64,000 bases of DNA from Bacillota bacterium (GCA_023388515.1 JAEWGD010000038.1:1-64000); one strand, 5' to 3'. Shown: positions 43,511 to 52,893, counted from the stretch's first letter. Notes: a model not told the origin generated them from the sequence alone. Numbers and translations are program-made.

Positions 43511-46054
43511 CTATGCAGTAACAATCTTACTATCAGCTTGTAGCCCTAGCTTTTCTACTGCATCTTCACGCATTTTATATTTAAGTATTTTCCCAGCAGC
43601 ATTCATAGGGAAGCTATCAACGAAATCGATATATTTTGGCACCTTATGCTTTGCAATATGATCACGGATAAATGTTTGCAATTCGTCAGCAGATATTGTT
43701 TCATTTTCCTTCAAGACTACACAAGCCATAATTTCCTCACCATATTGCTTATCAGGAACGCCAATTACCTGTACATCCTTAACTTTTGGATGTGTATATA
43801 TAAATTCCTCAATTTCCTTAGGGTAAATATTTTCACCGCCACGAATTATCATGTCCTTAATTCTGCCAGTAATTTTATAATTTCCCTCAGGAGTTCTGCG
43901 TGCAAGGTCGCCCGTATGAAGCCAACCGTCCTCATCAATAGCTGCTGCTGTTGCTTCAGGCATTTTATAATAGCCCTTCATAATGTTATAACCTCTAGCA
44001 ACGAATTCGCCATCAACATTATCAGGAAGTTCTTTATTTGTTTCAGGGTCAACTATTTTACATTCAACCCCAAACATCGCACTACCAACAGTACTTACTC
44101 TAACTTCAAGAGGGTCATCAGCCTTACTCATAGTACAGCCAGGAGAAGCCTCTGTTTGTCCATAAGTGATACATATTTCTTTAGCATTCATCTTATCTAC
44201 AACGTCTTGCATAACCTTAACAGGACAAGGGCTACCAGCCATGATACCAGTTCTCATATATGAAAAATCAGTAGTCTTAAAGTCCTCATGTTCAAGCATT
44301 GCTATAAACATAGTAGGCACACCATGACAAGCAGTTATTTTCTCTTTATTAATACACTCAAGGGATTTCTTAGGTGAGAAAGCAACTATCGGACACATGG
44401 TAGTACCGTGTGTCATGGAAGCAGTCATAGCAAGAACCATACCAAAGCAATGGAACATAGGAACATGAATTAATAATCTATCAGCCGTTGAGAAGTCCAT
44501 ACAGTCGCCGATAGCCTTACCATTATTGACTACATTATAATGTGTTAGCATAACTCCCTTAGGGAATCCAGTTGTACCAGAGGTATATTGCATATTACAA
44601 ACATCATCTTTGTAAATGCTTTTAGTTCTCTCATCAACTTCACTCAAAGCTATATTTTTCCCAGCCTCAATAGCTTCTTCCCATGTAAAACAGCCATTTT
44701 GCTTGCTATCACAGGTAATAATATTCTTCAACACAGGCAGACGTTTTGAAATTAGCTCACCAGGTTTACAAGTTTCAAGTTCAGGACAAAGTTCCTTAAT
44801 TATCTCAACATAGTGAGAATCCTTATACCCATCAATCATTACAAGTGTATGTGTATCAGACTGTCTAAGCAAATATTCAGCCTCATGAATTTTATAAGCA
44901 GTATTTACTGTAACAAGCACTGCACCAATTTTTGTTGTTGCCCAAAATGTAATAAACCACTGTGGAACATTCGTTGCCCATATTGCGACATGGTCACCTT
45001 TTTTAACGCCCATTGCAAGTAAAGAGCAAGCGAAATCATCAACATCCTTACTAAATTCCTTATATGTTCTTGTATAATCAAGTTCTGTATACTTAAATGC
45101 GTATTGGTCAGGAAACTCCTTGCAGACCCTGTCAAGAACTTCAGGGAAAGTGCAATCAATAAGCATTTCCTTTTCCCAAATATATTTTCCAGTTTTAGTT
45201 TTATTATCCTGCAAACTAGATTTATCAGAAACCTCCATGAAATTATCAGATTTATATACAGACATATAATTAGCAAAATGTGGGAAAACAATACCTGCAT
45301 CGCTTAAATGGTCAGCCCATCTCTTAACCCATTCAAGCGAAACATAACCATTGTAATTAATTTTTTGCAGACTAGCAAGCATATCTTCAACAGGTAAATC
45401 TCCTTCCCCCATTAAGCGATAATCAGCCTGTCCATCAACCATAACACTGTCTTTAACGTGAACATATTTTATGTATTCACCTAAGTTTTCAACAGTCTGT
45501 TCTGGTAACTCATCAGCATAGCGATAAGGGTGGTGCATATCCCATAAAGCAGCAACATGGCTACTTCCAACCTTATCCAACAACGCTTTTAGACGTTTCG
45601 TATCAGAATAAACACCATTAGTTTCAACGACTAGAGTTACACCATGATTTTCGGCAATAACCGCCAATTCTTTTAGGAGTTCTGATACATACTTATCATC
45701 AACCTCACCATTTGGTTGTGGTTCTAAATCAGCAAGAATACGCACATATGGTGTACCAAGCTTTTGTGCAAGCACGGCATACTGTGTGATTTCAAATACA
45801 ACATTTTCGTATTCGTTCTTGAATTTAAGGCAACAACCTGAGGAAAGACAAGGTATTTCTATACCTATTTCTTTTAGTTTTTGTTTAGTTTTAGGGAGTT
45901 GTCCTTCAGTAAAAGGACGTGCTGTAACTGCAAAAATATCGTCACCTAAGCCACGAATTTCTATACCATCAAAATTTAAATCCTTCGCCATAGAATAAAT
46001 ATCTGTCCATGAAAAATCAGGACAACCAAGTGTAGAAAAGCTTAATTTCATCAT
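43511..46054 (-). CDS. Fusion of a sugar-isomerase-like TIM barrel and an acyl-CoA synthetase
   Basis: This long protein (about 847 residues) has two parts. Residues 1-270 are an AP-endonuclease-2/xylose-isomerase-like barrel with LVVETNGVYSD, AALWDMHHPY and GYVSLEW, which carry the Glu, Asp and His metal ligands of that family. Residues 295-847 are a complete AMP-forming acyl-CoA ligase: YTSGTTGFPKGVMLTHYNVV, TYGQTEASPG, WLHTGDLA, GRIKDMIIRGGENIYPKEIE and the catalytic lysine in AAGKILKYKMR. Three ATG codons follow GGAG (46057, 46054, 46051); the second is best spaced. The barrel may supply or process a sugar-acid or keto substrate, but the reaction is unknown. Confidence 0.88.
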   Translation of the reverse strand: MMKLSFSTLGCPDFSWTDIYSMAKDLNFDGIEIRGLGDDIFAVTARPFTEGQLPKTKQKLKEIGIEIPCLSSGCCLKFKNEYENVVFEITQYAVLAQKLGTPYVRILADLEPQPNGEVDDKYVSELLKELAVIAENHGVTLVVETNGVYSDTKRLKALLDKVGSSHVAALWDMHHPYRYADELPEQTVENLGEYIKYVHVKDSVMVDGQADYRLMGEGDLPVEDMLASLQKINYNGYVSLEWVKRWADHLSDAGIVFPHFANYMSVYKSDNFMEVSDKSSLQDNKTKTGKYIWEKEMLIDCTFPEVLDRVCKEFPDQYAFKYTELDYTRTYKEFSKDVDDFACSLLAMGVKKGDHVAIWATNVPQWFITFWATTKIGAVLVTVNTAYKIHEAEYLLRQSDTHTLVMIDGYKDSHYVEIIKELCPELETCKPGELISKRLPVLKNIITCDSKQNGCFTWEEAIEAGKNIALSEVDERTKSIYKDDVCNMQYTSGTTGFPKGVMLTHYNVVNNGKAIGDCMDFSTADRLLIHVPMFHCFGMVLAMTASMTHGTTMCPIVAFSPKKSLECINKEKITACHGVPTMFIAMLEHEDFKTTDFSYMRTGIMAGSPCPVKVMQDVVDKMNAKEICITYGQTEASPGCTMSKADDPLEVRVSTVGSAMFGVECKIVDPETNKELPDNVDGEFVARGYNIMKGYYKMPEATAAAIDEDGWLHTGDLARRTPEGNYKITGRIKDMIIRGGENIYPKEIEEFIYTHPKVKDVQVIGVPDKQYGEEIMACVVLKENETISADELQTFIRDHIAKHKVPKYIDFVDSFPMNAAGKILKYKMREDAVEKLGLQADSKIVTA

Positions 46055-46102
46055 CATTAACTCCTTTACCCCTTTATAGTATTAAAATTAAATATAAAAA
46101 TC

Positions 46103-46131
46103 ATTATACCATAAGAATTAGAAATATGCAA
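46103..46131 (-). promoter_or_regulatory. Promoter for the fusion enzyme gene
   Basis: On the minus strand TTGCAT (46126-46131) and TATAAT (46103-46108) are 17 bp apart. Confidence 0.5.
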
Positions 46132-46168
46132 TATTTTTTTGACTTAATTGTAAATGAATCAACAAAAA

Positions 46169-46198
46169 AGCAAAGTGGCGATAATTCACCACTTTGCT
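46169..46198 (-). terminator. Terminator after rsmI
   Basis: A perfect 10-bp stem AGCAAAGTGG with CCACTTTGCT and a ten-base loop abuts the rsmI stop. On the minus strand it is followed by TTTTTTG. Confidence 0.9.
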
Positions 46199-47032
46199 CT
46201 ATGCTTTCCCCTGTATAATTGAATATAAAACACTTTTCTTATACCCTGATTCTTTTGCGACAGCCTTACACGCATCAGTCGCCTTTTCGCCCTGTTCAAT
46301 CAAGGCATTAACCCGTTTTACAGCTTCCTCAATCGTTATATCCTCATTACCCTTTGACTTTGCACCTTCAATAACAAGCACATATTCACCCTTAGGCGAT
46401 TTATTTTCATAATAAGCAATCGCACCTGAAAATGTAGTGCGAATAACCTCCTCATAAACCTTAGTCAGCTCCCTACAAAGAGAAATCTGCCTATCGCCTA
46501 AATATTCAAGCATATCATTCAAAGTAGAAATAAGCTTATGTGGTGCTTCATAAAAAATAAGCGTGTGAGTGTCACCTTCAATGCTTTTGAGATGCTCAAA
46601 GCGTTGTTTTTTTGTAACAGATAAAAAGCCCTCAAACGCAAACCTAGAGGTACTAAGCCCAGAAATCGCCAAAGCAGAAACAACAGCACTAGCACCTGGA
46701 ACAGCCTTTACGGAGATATTATTTTCATAGCAAAGCTTTACAAGAATCTCTCCAGGATCAGAAATACAAGGCATTCCTGCATCAGTAACGATAGCACAGT
46801 TTTCTCCGTTTCTTATACGCTCAACTATACCGTCAGCACATTCTTTTGCACTATGCTCATGATAGCTAACAAGTTGCTTTTTAATCTCATATTTATTTAA
46901 TAATTTTACTGTAACTCTTGTATCCTCAGCGGCTATAAAGTCCACTTCTTTGAGTGTTTCCAATGCACGAAGTGTAATATCACCTAAATTTCCAATAGGA
47001 GTAGCTACTACATATAAACATCCAGTCATCAT
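46199..47032 (-). CDS. rsmI: 16S rRNA 2'-O-ribose C1402 methyltransferase RsmI
   Basis: The 277-residue protein is a tetrapyrrole-methylase-fold SAM enzyme. It has LYVVATPIGNLGDITLRALE, AAEDTRVTVKLLNKY, the DAGMPCISDPGEILV loop and VPGASAVVSALAISGL, all diagnostic of RsmI, which methylates C1402 in the ribosomal decoding centre. It overlaps the upstream methyltransferase gene by four bases (ATGA), so they form one operon, as in Bacillus yabB-yabC. Confidence 0.95.
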   Translation of the reverse strand: MMTGCLYVVATPIGNLGDITLRALETLKEVDFIAAEDTRVTVKLLNKYEIKKQLVSYHEHSAKECADGIVERIRNGENCAIVTDAGMPCISDPGEILVKLCYENNISVKAVPGASAVVSALAISGLSTSRFAFEGFLSVTKKQRFEHLKSIEGDTHTLIFYEAPHKLISTLNDMLEYLGDRQISLCRELTKVYEEVIRTTFSGAIAYYENKSPKGEYVLVIEGAKSKGNEDITIEEAVKRVNALIEQGEKATDACKAVAKESGYKKSVLYSIIQGKA

Positions 47033-47745
47033 TTTCCCATTCCATAAATCATATTTAATTCCTCTGAATAACCATTTTCACCCTGTGTATAAAATTGTGG
47101 CTCAACCTTCATAAATGGCTTTGAACCCTTTTTTCCTTCAATCAAAAATAGCCAAGCAGGTGAATCAGGATTTTTGCAAACAAATCTAAGTCGCTTTGGC
47201 TCAATGTTATTTTGTTTCATTGCGACTATAACATCCCCAAGCCTTTCAGGACGGTTACAAATGCATAATCTGCCACCATATTTCAAAAGCTTATCAGCAG
47301 CCTTGCACACATCATTTATATCGCAGAGAATTTCATGTCGAGCGATGCGTTGTGCAGTCATTTCGCTTTCAATTCCAGCATTACAAGCCTTGTAAGGAGG
47401 ATTACAAGTTACAAGGCTAACCCGTCCAACTGGTGCATTATCCCATAAGTCCTTTAAATCAGCACAAATTGGTTCAATATAGTCAATTTCACTTTTATCA
47501 AGGCTTAATTTTAGCTGTTCGATAGCCTGTTGTTGAATATCAACAGCATATATTTTTTTAGGTGGAAGATGCCTTGCCATCAGCAGAGGAATTATCCCAC
47601 ACCCAGTTCCCAAGTCGCAAACTGTATCATTTTTCTTATATTGCGAAAAGTATGTTAGCAGAAATGCGTCAGTACCAAATCTATGCTCATCGCTAACACA
47701 TACCTCAATTTTATCAGAAAGTCTTTCAAAGTTATAATTTTCCAC
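47029..47745 (-). CDS. tRNA1(Val) adenine-N6 methyltransferase-like protein (TrmN6/YfiC family)
   Basis: The 238-residue class I SAM methyltransferase has VCDLGTGCGIIPLLMA for SAM binding and the catalytic TCNPPYKA (NPPY) motif used for amino-group methylation. The N-terminal HRFGTDAFLLTYF segment is typical of the family that methylates A37 of tRNA-Val. It lies directly before rsmI. Substrate assignment is by family only. Confidence 0.88.
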   Translation of the reverse strand: MENYNFERLSDKIEVCVSDEHRFGTDAFLLTYFSQYKKNDTVCDLGTGCGIIPLLMARHLPPKKIYAVDIQQQAIEQLKLSLDKSEIDYIEPICADLKDLWDNAPVGRVSLVTCNPPYKACNAGIESEMTAQRIARHEILCDINDVCKAADKLLKYGGRLCICNRPERLGDVIVAMKQNNIEPKRLRFVCKNPDSPAWLFLIEGKKGSKPFMKVEPQFYTQGENGYSEELNMIYGMGK

Positions 47746-47760
47746 AGAGTCCTCCGTTAT

Positions 47761-49116
47761 TTATCCAACAATAATTTTACCCTCAGGTATTATTTCGTTT
47801 TTCTTCTGATTTGCAAACCCAGCAGTAAATGAATATGCTAGTGAAACAGGTCCAACACGCCCTAAGAACATTGTTAATATTAGAGCTATTCTTGAAAGTG
47901 AACTACCAGCCCCTGAAATACCAGCACTAATACCAACAGTAGCCATTGCTGAAGCAGTTTCAAAAATTATATCCACCGTTTTGAAGCCATGCTTATCAAT
48001 TCCAATTACACAAGTTGTAATTATTACAGCAAGACCTGCAAGAACAGTAATAGCCAACGCTTTATAAACAATCTCTTTTTCAACACGTCTTTTCATTACA
48101 ATAGTATCATAGCGATTTCTTATTACGCTAAATACAGTCGTCATCAGTACTACAAATGTAGTAACTTTAATTCCACCGCCTGTTGAACCAGGAGCAGCAC
48201 CGATAAACATCAAGGCAGATGAAAACAGCTTAGTACCATCATACATGGAAGCAGCGTCAATTGTATTAAATCCAGCAGTTCTGAACGTTACAGATTGAAA
48301 CAATGCTCGCCAAATCTTTTGTGGAATACTCATATCTCCAATAGTTTTCGAGTTATTCCATTCCATTAATGCTACACCTAATGTTCCAATAATTACAAGA
48401 GAAGCAGTTGCTAGAAGAACAATTTTTGTGTGTAAGAATAACTTCTTTGTTTTTTTATAGGCAAACAAGTCGTTCCAAACGATAAAACCTAGCCCACCGC
48501 AAATAATCAAAAGCATTATCGTAATCATAACAACGGGATTATCAGCGTAATTTGTTAAGCTAATATATTCGTTTTCAAACCCTAAAATATCAAATCCAGC
48601 ATTACAAAAGGCTGATATAGATAAAAATAGTGAAATATAAATTCCATATGCACCATACTTAGGAACAAAAACCGTCATAAGTGCAATCATACCAAGTAGT
48701 TCACAGCTCATTGATATTTTAAACACCATTCTTACAAGCTGTTTTATACTTGAAAAGTCATCAGAACCTATTGATTCACTTGCAAGTTGTAATGACTTTA
48801 GCCCAATCCTTTTTCCTAATGCAAAGTTAAAAAACGTCGCAAAGGTTACAAGTCCTAAACCACCGAGCTGTATCATTAAAATAATAACACACTGACCGAA
48901 TATGCTCCAGTACGTTCCAGTATCATGAACGATTAATCCAGTAACACAGGTTGCAGAGGTAGAAGTAAAAAGAGCGTCTAGTGGTGGAGTGAACTCTCTA
49001 CTTTTTGAGCTAATGGGTAGGGTTAAAAGCAAAGTTCCAGATAAAATAATCAATAGAAAACTAATTACAATAATTCTTGTAGGTTTCATATGCGTGTGCT
49101 TTTTCTGCATAGGCAT
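47761..49116 (-). CDS. TrkH/KtrB-family potassium uptake protein
   Basis: The 451-residue membrane protein has four M1-P-M2 repeats. Selectivity-filter regions include STSATCVTGL, SAFCNAGFDILG, FRTAGFNTID and TASAMATVGIS, each with the conserved glycine. It is the pore subunit for K+ (or Na+-coupled K+) uptake. No KtrA/TrkA regulatory subunit gene is next to it. The ATG at 49116 follows AGGAGG by nine bases; an in-frame ATG at 49146 has no ribosome site. Confidence 0.92.
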   Translation of the reverse strand: MPMQKKHTHMKPTRIIVISFLLIILSGTLLLTLPISSKSREFTPPLDALFTSTSATCVTGLIVHDTGTYWSIFGQCVIILMIQLGGLGLVTFATFFNFALGKRIGLKSLQLASESIGSDDFSSIKQLVRMVFKISMSCELLGMIALMTVFVPKYGAYGIYISLFLSISAFCNAGFDILGFENEYISLTNYADNPVVMITIMLLIICGGLGFIVWNDLFAYKKTKKLFLHTKIVLLATASLVIIGTLGVALMEWNNSKTIGDMSIPQKIWRALFQSVTFRTAGFNTIDAASMYDGTKLFSSALMFIGAAPGSTGGGIKVTTFVVLMTTVFSVIRNRYDTIVMKRRVEKEIVYKALAITVLAGLAVIITTCVIGIDKHGFKTVDIIFETASAMATVGISAGISGAGSSLSRIALILTMFLGRVGPVSLAYSFTAGFANQKKNEIIPEGKIIVG

Positions 49117-49399
49117 CGCAGAATACCTCCTAAAACTTTCATGCAAAGCATAAAGTCTTTTCTTTCATATATTTTACCATATCTAACTCGCAAATTAGTA
49201 TAACATATACATTATTGAAAAGCAAGCATTATTTCTATTTTTAAAGTTTACATATATAAATGTATTTAAAAGGACTGAGTTATAATTAAAAGGGATATAA
49301 GTAAAAATATACTACTATATTCATACAGTTATTTGATAACTATGCCTAGATTTACCTTAAGTTTTCTTTTAAATGGATATATCCAAAAATATAATCTAT
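49117..49399. other. AT-rich intergenic region between ktrB-like gene and hydrogenase operon
   Basis: It separates divergent genes. The left part holds the leader and a TAAAAT box of the potassium transporter on the minus strand. I see no gene, RNA or repeat in the remainder; the structured elements start at 49400. Confidence 0.45.
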
Positions 49400-49420
49400 T
49401 TTTGTGCAAATTGCACAAAA
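49400..49420. promoter_or_regulatory. Perfect palindromic operator upstream of the hydrogenase operon
   Basis: Ten-base arms TTTTGTGCAA and TTGCACAAAA surround a single central A. This looks like a site for a dimeric regulator. It is 54 bp upstream of the -10 box at 49474 and is close to, but does not equal, the Rex consensus or the CRP/FNR TGTGA-N6-TCACA pattern. Confidence 0.65.
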
Positions 49421-49464
49421 TATCATTGTTTAGTTAGTAATAAATTTGACTGGATTTTTAAATT

Positions 49465-49513
49465 GGTTTGTGATATAATTATCAAGTAATATGGTTTGTG
49501 AAATAATAATCAA
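49465..49513 (+). promoter_or_regulatory. Tandem imperfect repeats overlapping the hydrogenase promoter
   Basis: Two 21-bp units, 49465-49485 and 49493-49513, both begin GGTTTGTGA and end ATCAA. The first includes an extended -10 promoter (TGA then TATAAT at 49474-49479; the -35 is weak). TTGTGA is half of a Rex-type redox operator, so control by NADH/NAD+ via Rex is a reasonable guess. Confidence 0.5.
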
Positions 49514-49565
49514 AATCAATTTAAACAATAACTATTTCACTTAATTATTTCAAGGAGGATTAATA

Positions 49566-50072
49566 ATGGGCTCAAAGACTGCAAACACTATACCTTTTAA
49601 TGGAACAGCTGAACAAGAAGCAGAACTTTTGAAAGTTATAAACGAAGGAAAGAATGAACAAGGTTCGTTAATGGGTATACTTCAAAAATCACAGGATATC
49701 TATGGGTATCTCCCGATTGAAGTTCAAGTAATTATTTCCAATGAATTGAATATCCCGCTAGAAGAAATTTATGGTATAGTAACATTTTACTCACAGTTTT
49801 CACTTACTCCAAAGGGCAAATATAATGTATCTATTTGCATGGGAACAGCTTGCTATGTTAAAGGTGCTGGCGATTTATATGATAAATTAAAAGAGAAGCT
49901 TAAGCTTGAAGAAGGTGGATGCACACCTGATGGAAAGTTCTCATTAGAGGCTTGCCGTTGCATTGGTGCTTGTGGACTTGCTCCAGTACTAACTGTAAAT
50001 GAAGATGTTTATGGTCGATTAACTACTAAAGATCTTGATGATATAATCAAGAAGTATTCTGAAGCAGAATGA
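49566..50072 (+). CDS. hydC: NuoE-like [2Fe-2S] subunit of the hydrogenase (HydC/HndA)
   Basis: The 168-residue thioredoxin-like ferredoxin carries its [2Fe-2S] cluster on Cys91, Cys96, Cys132 and Cys136 (CMGTAC and CRCIGAC). It transfers electrons within the cytoplasmic NAD-dependent hydrogenase complex. AAGGAGG precedes the ATG. It is the first gene of a five-gene operon and overlaps the next by four bases. Confidence 0.93.
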   Translation: MGSKTANTIPFNGTAEQEAELLKVINEGKNEQGSLMGILQKSQDIYGYLPIEVQVIISNELNIPLEEIYGIVTFYSQFSLTPKGKYNVSICMGTACYVKGAGDLYDKLKEKLKLEEGGCTPDGKFSLEACRCIGACGLAPVLTVNEDVYGRLTTKDLDDIIKKYSEAE

Positions 50073-50626
50073 TGACGGAGATTTCTCTGAACATTCTTGA
50101 TGTAGCACAAAACTCTATAAGTGCAGGTGCAAAATTAATTGAAATTTCTGTTGTGGTAGATACAAAAAGCGATGTATTAACCGTAGTGATTAAGGATAAT
50201 GGTTGTGGGATGGATGAAGAAAAGCTTGAAAAAGTAATTGATCCTTTTTTTACAACTCGTACAACACGAAAGGTAGGGCTTGGGATACCTTTTTATAAGC
50301 TTGCAGCTGAAAATACGGGTGGTTCTTTTAATATCACTTCTCAATTAGGTTTGGGAACAACAGTAACTGCTGTTTTTGGGTTGTCACATATTGACCGTAT
50401 GCCGTTGGGAGATATTAATTTCACAATACATACGTTGGTTACATTAAATTCAGGGGTAGATTTTTATTATCTATATGAAATTGATGAAAGAAGTTTTACG
50501 CTTGATACAAAGGAATTTCGTGAAATATTGGGTGATATTCCTTTTAACTTACCTGAGGTATCTGCTTATATTAATGATTATTTAGATGAAAACAAACAAA
50601 TGGTTGATGGTGGAATGGTAATATAA
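50069..50626 (+). CDS. Orphan GHKL ATPase in the hydrogenase operon
   Basis: The 185-residue protein is a histidine-kinase-type ATPase domain without the dimerisation/phospho-His helix. It has N-box NILDVAQNSISAGA, G1 box DNGCGMDEEK, DPFFTTRT and G2 box KVGLGIPFYKLAAENTGG. A C-terminal extension of about 75 residues contains no known domain. There is no sensor or membrane part. ATP-binding proteins of this sort recur in hydABC operons of anaerobes. A serine-kinase or assembly role is possible, but the function is not established. It overlaps hydC by four bases. Confidence 0.85.
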   Translation: MMTEISLNILDVAQNSISAGAKLIEISVVVDTKSDVLTVVIKDNGCGMDEEKLEKVIDPFFTTRTTRKVGLGIPFYKLAAENTGGSFNITSQLGLGTTVTAVFGLSHIDRMPLGDINFTIHTLVTLNSGVDFYYLYEIDERSFTLDTKEFREILGDIPFNLPEVSAYINDYLDENKQMVDGGMVI

Positions 50627-50673
50627 AGATATTTTGCTATTAACTTTTAAATTGAATTATTGGGAGGTAAAAT

Positions 50674-51051
50674 ATGAAATCACTTGACGAATTAAAAGCA
50701 ATTCGTGAAAAAATGCAAAGTCAAATTGGAATTCGTTCTGAAATTGAACACGCATCAATAAGAATTGTAGTTGGTATGGCGACTTGTGGTATTGCTGCTG
50801 GTGCTAGACCTGTATTAAAGGCGTTGTCAGATGCAATACATTCTAAAGGTTTAGAAGAAGTTATGGTTACACAAACAGGCTGTATTGGTTTGTGTCAGTA
50901 TGAACCAATTATTGAGGTAATTGAATCTGGTAAAGATAAAGTTACTTATATTAATATGGATGCAAAAAAGGCTGAAGAGGTTATTGAACAGCATATCATT
51001 AGGGGTCAGATTGTTAATGAATATACAATTAACTCAAAAATGGATAAATAG
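50674..51051 (+). CDS. HndB-like thioredoxin-fold [2Fe-2S] ferredoxin
   Basis: The 125-residue protein has cysteines at 38 (MATCGIAAGAR), 70 and 74 (TGCIGLC), as in HndB of the four-subunit Hnd hydrogenase of Desulfovibrio. The fold is the thioredoxin-like ferredoxin type. It is probably an electron-transfer subunit next to HydB. GGGAGG precedes the ATG. Confidence 0.9.
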   Translation: MKSLDELKAIREKMQSQIGIRSEIEHASIRIVVGMATCGIAAGARPVLKALSDAIHSKGLEEVMVTQTGCIGLCQYEPIIEVIESGKDKVTYINMDAKKAEEVIEQHIIRGQIVNEYTINSKMDK

Positions 51052-51105
51052 GATATTTTGCAAATATCCTTATAAAAATACTAATTGGCTGAAAGGAATA
51101 AATAT

Positions 51106-52893
51106 ATGTATCGTTCACACGTTTTAATATGCGGTGGTACAGGCTGTACTTCATCTGGAAGCGAACAGGTTCTGAATACACTGCAAGCTGAAATTGACAA
51201 GAACGGACTAAACGCTGAAGTACAGGTAGTAAAAACTGGTTGTTTTGGTCTATGTGCTTTAGGTCCGATTATGATTGTTTATCCGGAGGGAAGCTTTTAC
51301 TCGATGGTTCAGGTTGATGATATTCCTGAGATTGTATCAGAGCATCTTCTCAAGGGTAGGATTGTTAAGAGATTACTATATAATGAAACAGTAACAGAAG
51401 ATGGGATTAAGTCTTTAAATGATACTGGTTTCTATAAAAAGCAACAACGTGTTTCACTTAGAAACTGTGGTGTTATTAATCCAGAATGTATTGATGAATA
51501 CATAGGAAATCGTGGTTATGAGGCACTTGGTAAGGTTTTGACAGAACAAACACCTGATGAGGTTATTCAAACAATCTTGGATAGTGGATTAAGGGGCAGA
51601 GGCGGCGGTGGCTTCCCAACAGGTTTGAAGTGGAAGCTAGCTAAAGGAAATGCTGCTGACCAAAAGTATGTGTGCTGTAACGCAGATGAGGGGGACCCAG
51701 GAGCATTTATGGACCGTTCTGTTCTTGAGGGCGACCCACACGTTGTGCTTGAAGCGATGGCTATTGCGGGTTATGCAATAGGAGCTGATATGGGTTACAT
51801 TTATATTCGTGCTGAGTATCCAATTGCTGTTAAGCGTTTAGAGATTGCTATAAAACAGGCTCGTGAATATGGCTTGCTTGGAGAAAATATATTTGGAACA
51901 GATTTTTCATTTGATGTTGGTATAAGACTTGGTGCTGGTGCTTTCGTATGTGGTGAAGAAACTGCATTGATGACTTCTATTGAAGGCAAAAGGGGAGAGC
52001 CACGTCCACGTCCACCTTTCCCTGCTGAAAAGGGACTATTTGGAAAGCCGACAATACTCAACAATGTTGAAACGTATTCAAATATCCCACAGATAATTCT
52101 AAATGGTGCTGACTGGTTTAATTCAATTGGTACAGAAAAATCTAAGGGTACAAAGGTTTTTGCGTTGGGTGGAAAAATTCACAATACAGGACTTGTTGAA
52201 ATTCCAATGGGTACGACGTTGCGTACGGTTATCGAAGAAATCGGTGGTGGAATACCAAATGGCAAGAAATTTAAGGCAGCACAAACTGGTGGTCCATCAG
52301 GTGGTTGTATTCCACTTGAACATTTTGACATTCCAATAGACTATGATAACCTTATCTCAATTGGTTCAATGATGGGTTCAGGTGGACTTATAGTTATGGA
52401 TGAGGACAACTGCATGGTTGATATTGCTAAGTTTTTCTTGGAATTTACAGTTGATGAATCTTGTGGTAAGTGCACACCTTGTCGAATTGGTACAAAGCGT
52501 TTGTATGAAATGCTTGAAAAGATTACAGAGGGTCAAGGAACTCTTGAAGATTTGGATAAAATCGAAGAATTATGTTATTATATAAAAGAGAATTCATTAT
52601 GTGGTTTAGGACAGACAGCACCAAACCCAGTTTTATCGACACTTCGTTATTTCAGGGATGAGTATGTAGCTCATGTAACTGAAAAGAAATGTCCTGCTGC
52701 TGTTTGTAAATCGCTTATGAGCTATGTAATTATTGCTGATGCGTGTAAGGGCTGTACAGCTTGTGTTAGAGTGTGTCCAACAGGAGCTATCACTGGTACT
52801 GTAAAACAACCACATATCATTGACCAAAGCAAGTGTATTAAATGTGGTGCTTGCATGGACAAATGTCGCTTTGCAGCAATAATTAAGGAATAG
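51106..52893 (+). CDS. hydB: NADH-binding FMN subunit of the hydrogenase (HydB/HndC, NuoF-like)
   Basis: The 595-residue protein has an N-terminal [2Fe-2S] thioredoxin-like domain (Cys9, Cys14, Cys46, Cys50). The NuoF core follows, with GLRGRGGGGFPTGLKWKLAK for NADH and ADEGDPGAFMDR for FMN, then a [4Fe-4S] site ESCGKCTPCRIG. Two ferredoxin-type clusters end the protein (CKGCTACVRVC and CIKCGACMDKC). This is the subunit where flavin-based electron bifurcation is thought to occur. The ATG at 51106 follows GAAAGGA. Confidence 0.95.
   Translation: MYRSHVLICGGTGCTSSGSEQVLNTLQAEIDKNGLNAEVQVVKTGCFGLCALGPIMIVYPEGSFYSMVQVDDIPEIVSEHLLKGRIVKRLLYNETVTEDGIKSLNDTGFYKKQQRVSLRNCGVINPECIDEYIGNRGYEALGKVLTEQTPDEVIQTILDSGLRGRGGGGFPTGLKWKLAKGNAADQKYVCCNADEGDPGAFMDRSVLEGDPHVVLEAMAIAGYAIGADMGYIYIRAEYPIAVKRLEIAIKQAREYGLLGENIFGTDFSFDVGIRLGAGAFVCGEETALMTSIEGKRGEPRPRPPFPAEKGLFGKPTILNNVETYSNIPQIILNGADWFNSIGTEKSKGTKVFALGGKIHNTGLVEIPMGTTLRTVIEEIGGGIPNGKKFKAAQTGGPSGGCIPLEHFDIPIDYDNLISIGSMMGSGGLIVMDEDNCMVDIAKFFLEFTVDESCGKCTPCRIGTKRLYEMLEKITEGQGTLEDLDKIEELCYYIKENSLCGLGQTAPNPVLSTLRYFRDEYVAHVTEKKCPAAVCKSLMSYVIIADACKGCTACVRVCPTGAITGTVKQPHIIDQSKCIKCGACMDKCRFAAIIKE

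Noticed and set aside
43646..44263. A 205-codon plus-strand frame opposite the acyl-CoA synthetase part of the fusion
   Set aside because: Antisense to conserved ligase motifs; no promoter or ribosome site.
43511..46057. The idea that the TIM-barrel/ligase protein is an assembly join of two genes
   Set aside because: The frame is continuous, the linker is free of stops or internal ribosome sites, and codon use is uniform across the join.
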